DNA of 64,000 nucleotides, taken from Catenulispora pinisilvae. Its GTDB lineage: Bacteria > Actinomycetota > Actinomycetes > Streptomycetales > Catenulisporaceae. The translations under genes were made by a program, and so were the position numbers. Shown here in pieces: positions 35,319 through 44,154 of this stretch. The stretch spans positions 1 through 64,000 of the forward strand of contig NZ_JAAFZA010000006.1 in assembly GCF_015356865.1 (NCBI RefSeq). The letters run 5' to 3'. Each line of letters begins with the position of its first letter. Within the stretch, counting starts at the first letter, position 1. The notes below the pieces were generated by a model, which was not told where the DNA came from, ran no database searches, and saw nothing but the letters and a program-made list of their open reading frames with translations.

Positions 35319-36212
35319 ATGACCACCGTGAGCAGCCAGAATTCCGGCCTCGGCGCCCGCATACCCGCCGGTGCATACCCGGCCGCGGCGTACGACGATC
35401 ACCTGGCGCGGGTCCTGCCGCAGGCGCACGAGCAACGCTTGTGGAGCCCCTCAGACGGACCCCTACCCAGTCTGTTCGTCAGCCACGGTGCCCCGTTCAC
35501 CCTCGACGATCCGCAGTGGATCGGCGACCTGTTCGCCTGGGCCCAGTCGATGCCGAAGCCCAAGGCCGTGGTCGTCGTCTCAGCACACTGGGAGCAGGCA
35601 CACGCCGCGATCTCCGGTACGGCAGCCGGTACCCCGCTCTACTACGACTTCAGCGGCTTCCACCCGCGCTACAAGACCCTTCCTTACGCGACCCCGGATG
35701 CGACCGACCTGGCTCGGCGACTCAAGGGCCTGCTGGGCCGGACGCCGGTGCACGAGTTCAGCGACCGCGGCCTCGACCACGGCGCCTTCATCCCCCTCAT
35801 GGCCATGTACCCGGCGGCCGACGTCCCGATCGTGCAGCTGTCGATGCCGAGCCTGGACCCCGGAGCCCTGCTCAAACTCGGGGCGCGCCTGCGGCCTCTG
35901 CGGGACGAGGGCGTCCTCGTCCTCGGCTCGGGCTTCATGACGCACAGCTTCGCTGTCTTCCGCAGCCCGGCGCTCGCCGCGCACACCGTGGCCTTCGACG
36001 AATGGGCCGTCGACGCTCTGGCCCGGGCCGACGTCGACGCCCTCACCGACTTCCGCGGCAAGGCACCCGGCGCCGCGGTCGCCCATCCGACTGCCGAGCA
36101 CTTCGTCCCGCTGTTGCTCAGCGTCGGCGCCGCCGATGATCCGGCCAGCGTCACGAGCGCCATCGATCGCATCGTGATGGGCAACTCCACGCGATCAGTG
36201 CAGATGGCTTGA
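35319..36212 (+). CDS. Class III extradiol dioxygenase, DODA/LigB type
   Basis: About 297 residues; ATG 35319 has GGAGG 11 bases upstream, and GTG 35292 is the alternative. Motifs of the 4,5-DOPA-dioxygenase/YgiD group are FVSHGAPF, VVVSAHWE, GLDHGAFIPL and GSGFMTHSF. They provide the Zn/Fe histidines and catalytic His. It opens a catechol-like ring or acts on a related quinol. It is first in a two-gene unit with a zinc-less quinone oxidoreductase, controlled by the divergent MarR. It is a second, unrelated extradiol-type enzyme in this window. Confidence 0.85.
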   Translation: MTTVSSQNSGLGARIPAGAYPAAAYDDHLARVLPQAHEQRLWSPSDGPLPSLFVSHGAPFTLDDPQWIGDLFAWAQSMPKPKAVVVVSAHWEQAHAAISGTAAGTPLYYDFSGFHPRYKTLPYATPDATDLARRLKGLLGRTPVHEFSDRGLDHGAFIPLMAMYPAADVPIVQLSMPSLDPGALLKLGARLRPLRDEGVLVLGSGFMTHSFAVFRSPALAAHTVAFDEWAVDALARADVDALTDFRGKAPGAAVAHPTAEHFVPLLLSVGAADDPASVTSAIDRIVMGNSTRSVQMA

Positions 36213-36290
36213 CCCACTCAGCCTGGCAATCGCTTGGCTCATCGCAGCTAACTCACCACATAACACTCACCACACAACAAAGGACATGTC

Positions 36291-37238
36291 ATGAACGCAG
36301 TCATGAAAGCAGTGCGTTTCCACGAGTTCGGCGACAGCGAGGTCCTGCGCTTCGAGGACGTCGACCGCCCGGTCCCCGGCGCCGGGCAGGTCTTGGTGCG
36401 GGTGGCGGCGACGTCGTTCAACCCGGTCGACGACCACATCCGGGCCGGCGTCCTGGCCGAGATGATCCCGATCAGCCTGCCTTACGTGCCGGGGATCGAC
36501 GTGGCCGGCACCGTCGCCGAACTCGGCGCGGACGTGACGAGCGTGCGGGTCGGCGACCGGGTCGTGGCGATGCTGCCGCTGGACTCCGCCGGCGGCGCCG
36601 CCGAGTATGTGCTCGCCTCGGCCGAGTACCTGGCCCCGGCGCCGGCGACGATCGATCTGGTCGACGCCGCGGCGCTGCCCCTGACCGGACTGGCCGCTTG
36701 GCAGACCGTTTTCGAGCTCGCCGAGCTGAAGCCGGGGCAGACCGTCCTGGTCAACGGGGCCGGCGGGGCGGTGGGCGCTCTCGTGGTGCAGCTGGCCGTG
36801 GAGCTGGGAGCGCACGTGACCGCGGTGGACGTACCGCAGAACGCAGACCGCCTCCGGTCCTACGGCGCGCACCGGGTCGTCGGGCCGCTCGACCTCGCCG
36901 CCGGCCCGGACGCCGTGGGCGGTTCGTTCCAGGTCGTGGTGAACCACGTGCGCGTCGCCCCCGCGGAGCTCGCGCAGCTGGCGGCCTACATCGCCGACGG
37001 CGGGGTCGCCGCCAGCACCGCCGGCCCGATTCCCGAGGACCCGGCCCGCGGCGTGCGCAGCGCGAGCCTGTGGGTCCGCAGCGACGCGGCTCAGCTGTCC
37101 GAGCTGGTCGCCAGGGTGGACGCCGGCAAGCTCCGGCTCCACGTCGCCGACCGCCGCCCGGTGGCCGAGCTGGCCGCCGTGCACGCCGACGCCGGCGCCG
37201 GGCGCGTGACCGGCAAGATCGTCGTGCTCGCTCCCTGA
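36291..37238 (+). CDS. Zinc-less NADP-dependent quinone oxidoreductase
   Basis: A 315-residue MDR-family reductase. GroES-like N-half (VPGIDVAGTVAELG) without the structural-zinc cysteines, then NADPH site NGAGGAVGALVVQLA (about 152-166). It probably reduces quinones or enones made by the neighbouring dioxygenase or by oxidative stress. AAAGGAC lies before the ATG. It ends before a stem-loop shared with the convergent idnD-like gene. Confidence 0.83.
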   Translation: MNAVMKAVRFHEFGDSEVLRFEDVDRPVPGAGQVLVRVAATSFNPVDDHIRAGVLAEMIPISLPYVPGIDVAGTVAELGADVTSVRVGDRVVAMLPLDSAGGAAEYVLASAEYLAPAPATIDLVDAAALPLTGLAAWQTVFELAELKPGQTVLVNGAGGAVGALVVQLAVELGAHVTAVDVPQNADRLRSYGAHRVVGPLDLAAGPDAVGGSFQVVVNHVRVAPAELAQLAAYIADGGVAASTAGPIPEDPARGVRSASLWVRSDAAQLSELVARVDAGKLRLHVADRRPVAELAAVHADAGAGRVTGKIVVLAP

Positions 37239-37295
37239 CCCCGACCGGGGCGACTCCGGCGGGTTGACTCGGCATCAGGCCGCGGTGGAGTAACG

Positions 37296-37316
37296 GACTG
37301 CGTGACTACCGCAGTC
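37296..37316. terminator. Stem-loop between convergent genes
   Basis: GACTGCG and CGCAGTC form a perfect 7-bp stem with a 7-nt loop in the 126-bp gap between two converging genes. There is no U-tract. Role inferred from position. Confidence 0.4.
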
Positions 37317-37364
37317 GTGAAGCGCCAGGTCGGAGCTGGTGGTGGTTCTTGGTGTAGTCGCAGC

Positions 37365-38447
37365 TCAGAAGCGCAGGAGCACCTTGGCGGACCGGCCGGG
37401 GTCCGCGGCGACCGTGAAAGCGTCCGCGAGGTCGTCCAGGGCGAACTCGTGGCTGATGATGGCCTCGACGCCCGAGTCGGGTTCGGCGAGGAAGCGCAGT
37501 GACGCGGGTAGTTCGGTGCCCATGCGCAGGGAGCCGGTGACTGTCAGTTCGTTGGTCACGATCTGCGAGGCGGGCAATGGGAAATCGGCGAGTGGGAGTT
37601 GTCCGACAGCCACCACAGTGCCTCCGCGGCACGCCGCACCGAGCGCCGTGGCCAGGCCCGCGGGCGCACCGGAGGACTCGAAGACGATGTCGGCCGGGGG
37701 GATCGGCGTGCCGTTGGACAGCTGCTCGACCGTGAGGGTCCGGTCGGCCCCTATCCGGGCGGCGACCTGGAGCGGGCGGGCGTGCAGGTCGGTGACGGTC
37801 ACCGCGCCGGCGCCTCGGTGCCGGGCGATGGCGGCGACCAGCAGTCCGATGGGGCCGGCGCCCACTATCAGGACGTGCGCGCCGTGCAGGGGCGGCCCGT
37901 CGGCTTGTTCGGCGCGGGTGACCGCGTGCCAGGCGATCGCCGTCGGTTCGGCCAGGGCGGCGCGGCGCAGTTCCATGCCGTCGGGGATCGGGACGAGCCG
38001 GCCGGTCGGGACGGTCATCCAGGTGGCGAATCCGCCATCGGTGTGCGGCCACTGCGCGGCGCTGCCCAGGTAGCGGCACTTCGGGCACAGGTGTTCCCGG
38101 CCGCCGCGGCACCACTGGCAGACTCCGCAGGTCTGCGCCGGGTGTACGACCACTGCGGTGGACTCCGCCGGCCCCGAGCCGTCGACGGCGGCCTGCGCGA
38201 TCGTGCCGACGACCTCGTGGCCCAGGACCATCGGGGCCCGCAGGACGGAGGCGCCGACCGCGCCGTGACGCCAGTAGTGGATGTCGGAGCCGCAGATGCC
38301 GCCGTACGCGATGCGCAGAACCGCTTCGTGCGGTTGCGGTGCGGCCAGTTCCAGCCGGTCCAGCCGAAGATCGCCGGCGGCGTGGATCCGGACGGCCTCG
38401 ACGGTGCGCTCTGGCGTGAGTACGGCCTGGCCGGATGGGAGCGCCAT
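37365..38447 (-). CDS. idnD: Zinc alcohol dehydrogenase, L-idonate 5-dehydrogenase type
   Basis: A 360-residue zinc MDR. Catalytic zinc ligands are in GGICGSDIHYWRHG and LGHEVVG. Structural zinc cysteines are in CGVCQWCRGG and HLCPKC. NAD site is VLIVGAGPIGLLVAA. The IHYWRHG and QTCGVCQWC features match L-idonate 5-dehydrogenases and related polyol dehydrogenases. It is last of three genes (GntR regulator, SDR, this), overlapping the SDR end by almost nothing. It probably oxidises a sugar acid such as idonate, or a sugar alcohol. Confidence 0.78.
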   Translation of the reverse strand: MALPSGQAVLTPERTVEAVRIHAAGDLRLDRLELAAPQPHEAVLRIAYGGICGSDIHYWRHGAVGASVLRAPMVLGHEVVGTIAQAAVDGSGPAESTAVVVHPAQTCGVCQWCRGGREHLCPKCRYLGSAAQWPHTDGGFATWMTVPTGRLVPIPDGMELRRAALAEPTAIAWHAVTRAEQADGPPLHGAHVLIVGAGPIGLLVAAIARHRGAGAVTVTDLHARPLQVAARIGADRTLTVEQLSNGTPIPPADIVFESSGAPAGLATALGAACRGGTVVAVGQLPLADFPLPASQIVTNELTVTGSLRMGTELPASLRFLAEPDSGVEAIISHEFALDDLADAFTVAADPGRSAKVLLRF

Positions 38448-38448
38448 G

Positions 38449-39252
38449 TCAGATGACCGCCGTCATTCCGCCGTCGACGAAGACGACCTGCCCGTTGACG
38501 AAGTCCGAAGCGGCCGACGCCAGCCACACGGCGGGGCCGGCCAGGTCCTGCGGGGTTCCCCAGCGGCCAGCCGGTGTCCGGGACCGGATCCAGTCGACCA
38601 TCTCAGGGTCCTGTTGTAGGGCGGCGTTCAGGTCGGTGTCGATGTAGCCCGGCGCCAGCCCGTTGACCTGGATTCCGGCCGCGGCCCACTCCGCGCACAT
38701 GACCTGTCCCAGGGCGCCCAGACCCGCCTTGGCCGCGGCGTAGGCGGAGGTGGAACCGCGGACCAGCCGGTTCTGCACCGAGCAGACGTTGATGATCTTG
38801 CCCCGGCCGCGGACGATCATTGCCGGGGCGAGCTGCCGGGCGAGCAGGAAGCAGCTGGTGAGATTCGCTGACAGCACTTCCTGCCAGGCGTGTAGCGGGA
38901 AGTCGACCAAGGCCGACCGGTGTTGGATGCCGGCGTTGTTGACCAGGATGTCGATGCCGCCCAAGTCCTGCTCCAGCCGGGCGACGGCGGACAGCATGGC
39001 CTCGGCATCGGTGACGTCGAAGGCCACGGAGTCCACCGAGGCCTCGATGCCGTCGTCGGCGAGCGCGTCGCGCAGCCGATTCGCCGCGGCCTTGACGCCG
39101 GGCTCATCACGGCCGTGTACGGCGATGTGCGCGCCGGCGCGGGCCAGGCCCTCGGCGATGCCGGCGCCGATGCCCCGGGTGGAACCCGTGACCAACGCTC
39201 GCCGGCCGGACAGGTCGAACGGTGAAGTGCGGTTGCGCTCTTCCAAGATCAC
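38449..39252 (-). CDS. SDR oxidoreductase, gluconate 5-dehydrogenase (IdnO) type
   Basis: A 267-residue classical SDR. GTG 39252 has GAGG six bases upstream; the frame is open to 39759 inside the regulator gene, so the long version is rejected. Motifs: TGSTRGIG, NNAG, catalytic Ser in NVCSVQ, YAAAK, and APGYIDTD. The segment FDLSGRRALVTGSTRGIG is typical of 5-keto-gluconate reductases. It pairs with the IdnD-like enzyme to interconvert sugar acids (idonate, 5-ketogluconate, gluconate or the galacto equivalents). Confidence 0.8.
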   Translation of the reverse strand: MILEERNRTSPFDLSGRRALVTGSTRGIGAGIAEGLARAGAHIAVHGRDEPGVKAAANRLRDALADDGIEASVDSVAFDVTDAEAMLSAVARLEQDLGGIDILVNNAGIQHRSALVDFPLHAWQEVLSANLTSCFLLARQLAPAMIVRGRGKIINVCSVQNRLVRGSTSAYAAAKAGLGALGQVMCAEWAAAGIQVNGLAPGYIDTDLNAALQQDPEMVDWIRSRTPAGRWGTPQDLAGPAVWLASAASDFVNGQVVFVDGGMTAVI

Positions 39253-39260
39253 CGATGTCC

Positions 39261-39980
39261 TCACGCCTGGAATCCGAGTTCGACGCTCGCCAGGTCGACG
39301 AGTTCGCGGGCGATTCGCTCGGCCTGGGTCGCGGCCTGACCGGCGTTGCCGCCGCCGGCCCGCTCCAGGGCCAGCAGGAGTTTGCGGTGCAGGACGAGCG
39401 AAGGCGGCGTCAGCTCGGTGATGGCCGTGCGCGACTCGTGCTGCCGGGCCTCCAGGGCGGCGACGACCACCTGCCCGAAGCGCGCGACCAGCTCGTTGCC
39501 GCAGCCGATCAGGATCGTGCTGTGGAACACCTCGTCGGCGGGCAGGAATGTGCGCCGGTCCGCGGTCTGGGCGGCGGCTTCCATCGTGTCGCAGGACTCG
39601 CGCAGGGTCTGAAGCGCCGCGGCGTCCAGCCGGCCGGCCGCCAGCCGGGCGGCCAGCGGCTCGATGCCGCTGCGCAGCTGCAGCAGGTCGTGCAGTTGCA
39701 GGTCGCTGTCCTTGCCTTCGGAGCGCCATGCGATTACCTGAGTGTCCAGCAGGTTCCATTCGGCGCGGGGCAGTACGCGTGTGCCGACCTTGTGCCGGGC
39801 CACGATCATGCCGAGGCTGGACAGGACGCGAAGGGCCTCACGGGTCACCGAGCGTGACACGTCCAGCTCCTGCTCGATCTTGTCCAGGTCGATGATCTCC
39901 CCTTCGGCGAGGTGACCGTCGACGATCGCAGCCCCGAGTTCGTTGACGACGCGCGTGTGAAGATCGCCGCGGCGCTGCAT
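39261..39980 (-). CDS. GntR/FadR-family (FCD) transcriptional regulator
   Basis: A 239-residue regulator: GntR winged helix (LGAAIVDGHLAEGEIIDLDKI, VSRSVTREALRVLSSLGMI) followed by an all-helical FCD ligand domain with metal-site pattern DEVFHSTILIGCGN. It is divergent from the galactonate-dehydratase gene. A 19-bp palindrome in the intergenic gap recurs upstream of the ABC binding protein, so both operons are probably under its control. A sugar acid is the likely effector. Confidence 0.88.
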   Translation of the reverse strand: MQRRGDLHTRVVNELGAAIVDGHLAEGEIIDLDKIEQELDVSRSVTREALRVLSSLGMIVARHKVGTRVLPRAEWNLLDTQVIAWRSEGKDSDLQLHDLLQLRSGIEPLAARLAAGRLDAAALQTLRESCDTMEAAAQTADRRTFLPADEVFHSTILIGCGNELVARFGQVVVAALEARQHESRTAITELTPPSLVLHRKLLLALERAGGGNAGQAATQAERIARELVDLASVELGFQA

Positions 39981-40011
39981 CCGCCCCCCTTGTGGTCCGG
40001 TTCCTGCTGCC

Positions 40012-40030
40012 GATACTAATCATAGTAATC
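40012..40030. promoter_or_regulatory. GntR-type operator 1
   Basis: GATACTAATCATAGTAATC contains TACTA-ATCA-TAGTA. Its reverse strand matches the sequence at 42331-42349 at 17 of 19 positions. It lies between the divergent regulator gene and the dehydratase start, 17 bp from the latter. Confidence 0.7.
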
Positions 40031-40047
40031 CGAGGATTGGAAGGTTC

Positions 40048-41199
40048 GTGAAGGTAATTCAGATCGAGACGTTCCAGGTGGCGCCTCGCTGGTTGTTCGT
40101 CAAGGTGGACACCGATGAAGGAGTGAGCGGCTGGGGCGAGGCATCCTTGGAAGGGCACGGCGACGTCGTCCGCCAAGCGGTGGCGGCCCAGGCCGACTAC
40201 CTGATCGGCCGGGACCCGGGGCGGATCGAAGACCACTGGCAGACGATGGCCAAGGGCGGCTTCTACCGCGGCGGCCCGGTGCTGTCCTCAGCACTCGCGG
40301 GGTTGGATCAGGCGCTGTGGGACATCGCCGGCAAGACCCACGGCGTGCCGGTCTACCAACTGCTGGGCGGACCGGTCCGCGACCGGGTCCGGGTCTACGG
40401 CTGGGTCGGGGGCGACGACCCGCACGAGGTCGGCGAGGCTGTTGCCGCCCAGGTCGAGGCCGGCCTGACCGCCGTCAAGATGAACGCCTCCGGTGCCGTG
40501 GGCCATTTGCCGCCCCAGGCGCAGACCACTGCCATCGTGGAGCGGGCGGCGGCCGCCCGCGAAGTTCTGGGCCCCGACCGGGATGTGGCCATCGACTTCC
40601 ACGGCCGCGTCTCCGCTCCGGCCGCCCGCCGCCTGCTGCCGCTGCTCGAACCCTTCCATCCGCTGTTCGTCGAGGAACCGGTCCTGCCCGGCAACAACCA
40701 CGCGGCCCTGGCGCGACTGATCGCCGGCTCCAGCACGCCGATCGCCACCGGCGAACGGCTGTACTCCCGCTGGGACTTCCTCCCCGTTCTGCAGGCCGGG
40801 GTCGCCGTGGTGCAGCCGGATCTGTCGCACGCCTGCGGTATCTCCGAGGTGCGGCGGATCGCTGCCCTGGCAGAGACCTTCGACGCGACTCTGGCCGCGC
40901 ACTGCCCGCTGGGCCCGCTGGCCCTGGCGGCCTGTCTGCAGGTCGACTTCGCCACTCCCAACCTGCTGATCCAGGAGCAGTCCCTGGGCATCCACTACAA
41001 CGAGCCGGGGGAAGACCTGCTCGACTATCTGCTGGACACCACGGTGTTCGACTTCCACGACGGCCATGTCCACCGCGGAGACGCTCCCGGCCTGGGCGTC
41101 GCCATCGACGAGGCCGCGGTGCGCCGCGCCGATGCGGTCAGTACCCCGTGGCGCACGCCGGTGTGGCGGCACGACGACGGCGCCTTCGCCGAGTGGTAG
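40048..41199 (+). CDS. dgoD: D-galactonate dehydratase (mandelate racemase/enolase family)
   Basis: A 383-residue enolase-superfamily enzyme with GTG start at 40048 after GGAAGG. Active-site residues fall at the positions known for E. coli DgoD: D183 and H185 (IDFHGR), E209 (FVEEP), E235 (ATGERLYSR), H285 (AHCPLGP). It dehydrates D-galactonate, or a stereoisomer, to 2-keto-3-deoxygalactonate. It is followed by a KDG-type kinase and, further on, a KDPG-type aldolase, giving a complete De Ley-Doudoroff branch. Confidence 0.88.
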   Translation: MKVIQIETFQVAPRWLFVKVDTDEGVSGWGEASLEGHGDVVRQAVAAQADYLIGRDPGRIEDHWQTMAKGGFYRGGPVLSSALAGLDQALWDIAGKTHGVPVYQLLGGPVRDRVRVYGWVGGDDPHEVGEAVAAQVEAGLTAVKMNASGAVGHLPPQAQTTAIVERAAAAREVLGPDRDVAIDFHGRVSAPAARRLLPLLEPFHPLFVEEPVLPGNNHAALARLIAGSSTPIATGERLYSRWDFLPVLQAGVAVVQPDLSHACGISEVRRIAALAETFDATLAAHCPLGPLALAACLQVDFATPNLLIQEQSLGIHYNEPGEDLLDYLLDTTVFDFHDGHVHRGDAPGLGVAIDEAAVRRADAVSTPWRTPVWRHDDGAFAEW

Positions 41200-41238
41200 C
41201 GGTCACCGGCCCGGAACCCACACCGAGGAGCGCCTCCC

Positions 41239-42207
41239 ATGCCTCAAGACCAAGATCCCCTGCCGCGCGTGGTCTGCTTCGGGGAGACCATGGCCCAACT
41301 TGTCCCCGATGACGGGCTGCCCCTGAGCACCGCTGCCAGGTTCACGGTGCGGACGGCGGGCGCGGAGTCGAACGTTGCCCAGGCGCTGGCCCAACTCGGC
41401 ATCCCCGTGTCCTGGGTCAGCCGTCTGGGCGAGGACGCCCTGGGCCAGCGCATCACCCGAGACCTCGCCGTCACCGGCGTCGATGTCTCAGCTGTTCGGT
41501 TCCTGCCCGGCCAGCGCACCGGGCTGTTCCTGAAAGACCCCGACCCGCACGGCTCGACGGTCACCTACTACCGGGCGGGTTCCGCCGCGTCCACCATGTC
41601 GCAGGCCGACGTTGACACCGCCCTGGCCTTTCAGCCGGCGGTCCTGCACCTGTCCGGAGTGACGCCCGCGCTCTCGGACAGCTGCGCGGCGGCCGTTCGC
41701 CATGCGCTGGCCGCATGCCGGGCCCAGGGCATCCACGCCTCCTTCGACGTCAATTACCGCCCGGCTCTGTGGCCTTCCCCGGCCGTTGCGGCCAACTGTC
41801 TGCTGGACCTGGCCAACGCGGCCGACACCGTGTTCGTCGGTCTGGACGAGGCCGAGGCGCTGTGGGGCGTGGTCACCGCGACCGAGGTGCGCCGGCTGAT
41901 TGGCCGGCCGTCAACCCTCGTGGTCAAGGACGGCGCCCGCGCGGCCGTCGCCTTCGACCGGGCCGATGAACCGGTCGTCGTGCCCGCGCTGCCGATCGTC
42001 GTCCGGGAGCCCGTCGGAGCCGGAGACGCGTTCGCGGCCGGTTGGTTGTACGGAAGGCTCCACGATCTCCCGTGCACCGCCCGGCTCCGCCTCGGGCACC
42101 TCATGGCCGGGGCCGCCCTGACCTCCCTCGGCGACCACTTCACCATCCCCGACACCCCCGAACGCCTGCTGGCCGCGGCTTGCGCGTCGCACTGGGCAGG
42201 GGACTGA
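41239..42207 (+). CDS. 2-keto-3-deoxy-sugar-acid kinase (PfkB family)
   Basis: A 322-residue ribokinase-fold enzyme: N-terminal VVCFGETMAQLVPDDG, substrate loop TAGAESNVAQALAQLG, and the anion-hole/catalytic motif PVGAGDAFAAGW (Asp is the base). The pattern matches KdgK. It phosphorylates the dehydratase product for cleavage by the aldolase at 46193. It is co-directional, 39 bp after the dehydratase. Confidence 0.85.
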   Translation: MPQDQDPLPRVVCFGETMAQLVPDDGLPLSTAARFTVRTAGAESNVAQALAQLGIPVSWVSRLGEDALGQRITRDLAVTGVDVSAVRFLPGQRTGLFLKDPDPHGSTVTYYRAGSAASTMSQADVDTALAFQPAVLHLSGVTPALSDSCAAAVRHALAACRAQGIHASFDVNYRPALWPSPAVAANCLLDLANAADTVFVGLDEAEALWGVVTATEVRRLIGRPSTLVVKDGARAAVAFDRADEPVVVPALPIVVREPVGAGDAFAAGWLYGRLHDLPCTARLRLGHLMAGAALTSLGDHFTIPDTPERLLAAACASHWAGD

Positions 42208-42220
42208 GCATTCTGATCCG

Positions 42221-42250
42221 GCCGGGACCTTCGAGGTCTTCCGGTCCGGG
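42221..42250 (+). terminator. Inverted repeats after kinase gene
   Basis: GACCT-tcg-AGGTC (42226-42238) is nested in partly complementary CCGG-rich flanks just after the kinase stop. Probably a partial terminator separating it from the ABC operon. The surrounding 350-bp gap (42208-42557) otherwise holds the GntR box and no gene. Confidence 0.3.
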
Positions 42251-42330
42251 TCTGGGCGGGCCGTCGGCGGGGTGGGGCGCGGCACCCGCAGCGTCCCAGG
42301 CTTCGTAGCCGCTGGGTCTTCCATTGCTGT

Positions 42331-42349
42331 GATTACTCTGATTATTATC
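42331..42349. promoter_or_regulatory. GntR-type operator 2
   Basis: GATTACTCTGATTATTATC differs from the reverse strand of operator 1 at only two of 19 positions, although this DNA is otherwise GC-rich. It lies 209 bp upstream of the binding-protein start, which suggests the promoter of the ABC/sugar-acid operon is here with a long leader. Confidence 0.65.
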
Positions 42350-42557
42350 TCCCACAGCACGTTGCGTGACAGTTTCAGCCGCCGCATTCGGATGCCTGAC
42401 AACGGCACAGCAAGCACCGCGCTTCGGCGGGGTCACCACGCTTCGGCGGGGCCGGCACGAGCCGCGACCCCCGGAACACCGCCCTCATCTGTGGCGATCG
42501 ATGCACGAGTAAGGCGCCACTCCCAGGTTCGAGATCCGACCTGAACAGGAGCCCTGC

Positions 42558-43706
42558 ATGGGTTACAGAGTTCGTAAGCATCTACTGTCGGCCGTCCTCG
42601 TCGCAGCCGTGTTCACCATGAGCGCCTGCGGCACCAACTCTTCGGGGGCCTCCACCGCGAGCCCGAGCGGCACGTCGGCCGCCGGCGGCTCCGCCGCCGT
42701 GGCGTTGCAGGGGTCGATCGCGTTCAATGACGACAAGCTCGCCGAGTTGCGAGACAAAATCAAGGCGGCGCTGGCGGGAAAGGACCTGTCGAAGGTCGAC
42801 AACGCGATCGTGGTCAACGTGGTGTCGGCTTACTGGGACGCGGCGAAGACCGGCGCGGAGAAGGGCGCCTCCGAGCTCGGCGTCAAGTCGACGTTCCAGG
42901 AGCCCCCCACCGAGGACGTGACTCTACAGCTGTCGATGATCAACACGCTGGTATCCCAGGGCGTCACCGGCTTTTCCGTCTCGGCGATCCAACCCGCGGC
43001 GATGGGTGGCGCAGTGGCCGCGGCCGCCGCCCGCGGGGTCGGCATCCTGCCGATCGACGGGCCGATGCAGCAGTACCAGAGTGCCGCGCCGGTGTATCTG
43101 GGCACTCCGAACTACGCCGCCGGGCAGCAGGCCGGCAGCGTCATGGCCCGGATGCTGCCCAACGGCGGGGACGTGGCACTGCTGACCGGTTCGCTGACCG
43201 CGACCAACGCCACCCAGCGCATCGCGGGCTTCAAGGACGCCATCAAGGACACCAAGATCAAGGTGTTCCAGGTGTACAACGACAACGGTGATGCCGGCGT
43301 GGCGCTGCAGAACGCCTCGGCGGCGATGCAGGCGGACCCGAACCTGAAGGCCTTCTACACGGTGTGGTCTTATGACGGTCCGTCGGCCGGGCAGGCCGTG
43401 CAGAGCGCCGGCCAGGCCGGCAAGGTGCAGATCCTGGCCGACGACTCCGAGCCGAAGACGCTGCAGATGCTCAAGTCCGGCGTGATACAGGCCATGGTGC
43501 TGCAGCAGCCCTATCGGCAGGGTTACATGGCCGAGTACATCCTGACCGCGACGAAGGTCCTGGGCCAGGCCGCGACGATGGCACTGCTCAAGCCCTACCT
43601 TGAGTCGGACGGCTACACCCTGTCCTCGGGCATCGGCGTGGTCACCGCCGCCAACCTCGACGCCTACGATGCCAAGCTCGCCAGCTTCGGCCTCGCCTCG
43701 TCATGA
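42558..43706 (+). CDS. Sugar ABC transporter substrate-binding lipoprotein (ribose/galactose type)
   Basis: A 382-residue lipoprotein with signal peptide and lipobox MSAC (Cys about 24). A Ser/Ala/Gly linker precedes a type I periplasmic-binding fold (Peripla_BP_4): VVNVVSAYWDAAKTGAEKG, then IQPAAMGGAVAAAAARGVGILPIDGP. It belongs to CUT2 importers that need an RbsA-type double ATPase and an RbsC-type permease. The next gene is only a fragment of the ATPase, so this protein may be an orphan or served by another system. Confidence 0.87.
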   Translation: MGYRVRKHLLSAVLVAAVFTMSACGTNSSGASTASPSGTSAAGGSAAVALQGSIAFNDDKLAELRDKIKAALAGKDLSKVDNAIVVNVVSAYWDAAKTGAEKGASELGVKSTFQEPPTEDVTLQLSMINTLVSQGVTGFSVSAIQPAAMGGAVAAAAARGVGILPIDGPMQQYQSAAPVYLGTPNYAAGQQAGSVMARMLPNGGDVALLTGSLTATNATQRIAGFKDAIKDTKIKVFQVYNDNGDAGVALQNASAAMQADPNLKAFYTVWSYDGPSAGQAVQSAGQAGKVQILADDSEPKTLQMLKSGVIQAMVLQQPYRQGYMAEYILTATKVLGQAATMALLKPYLESDGYTLSSGIGVVTAANLDAYDAKLASFGLASS

Positions 43707-44110
43707 CGGCGGCCGACGTCGCCGCCGGCCCGGCGGTGCACCTGCGCCAGGTGACCAAGGCGTACGGGCAGGTGCGCGTCCTGGACGTGCCCGACCTGGT
43801 GCTGCGCCGCGGTGAGGTCGTGGCGCTGGTGGGCGAGAACGGTGCGGGCAAGTCCACGATGATGGGCGCCATCGCCGGCACCGTCACCCCCACCACCGGG
43901 GTGGTCGACGTCGGCGGCAAAGAGGTCGCGGCCGGTCATCCGGCCGCGGCGGCCGCCGCGGGGGTGGCCATGGTCTCCCAGGAGTTCCCGTTGGTGGCCC
44001 AGCTGTCGGTCGCTGAGAACCTGCTCCTGGGGCGCACTCCCGAGGGCACCCGCGCCGGCCGAGCGATCCGGCCACCAGCCGACGCGGCACCGGAAGACTC
44101 CACCCGGTGA
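43703..44110 (+). pseudogene. Truncated sugar ABC ATPase (RbsA/MglA-type fragment)
   Basis: Only 135 residues against about 500 in the family. ATG 43703 overlaps the binding-protein stop. The Walker A GENGAGKST and Q-loop MVSQEFPLV are intact. Homology continues to SVAENLLLGRTPEG (about residue 115), then ends in an Arg/Ala/Pro-rich tail and a stop. Signature motif, Walker B, the second nucleotide-binding domain and the whole permease gene are missing. The next frame is a sugar dehydrogenase. This is a deletion that fused the ATPase start to the sequence in front of the dehydrogenase gene; the junction lies near 44045-44110. It is unlikely to hydrolyse ATP in transport. Confidence 0.85.
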
Positions 44111-44154
44111 GCCGCATACAACAACCCACTGACAACACAAAGGACGTTCATGCC

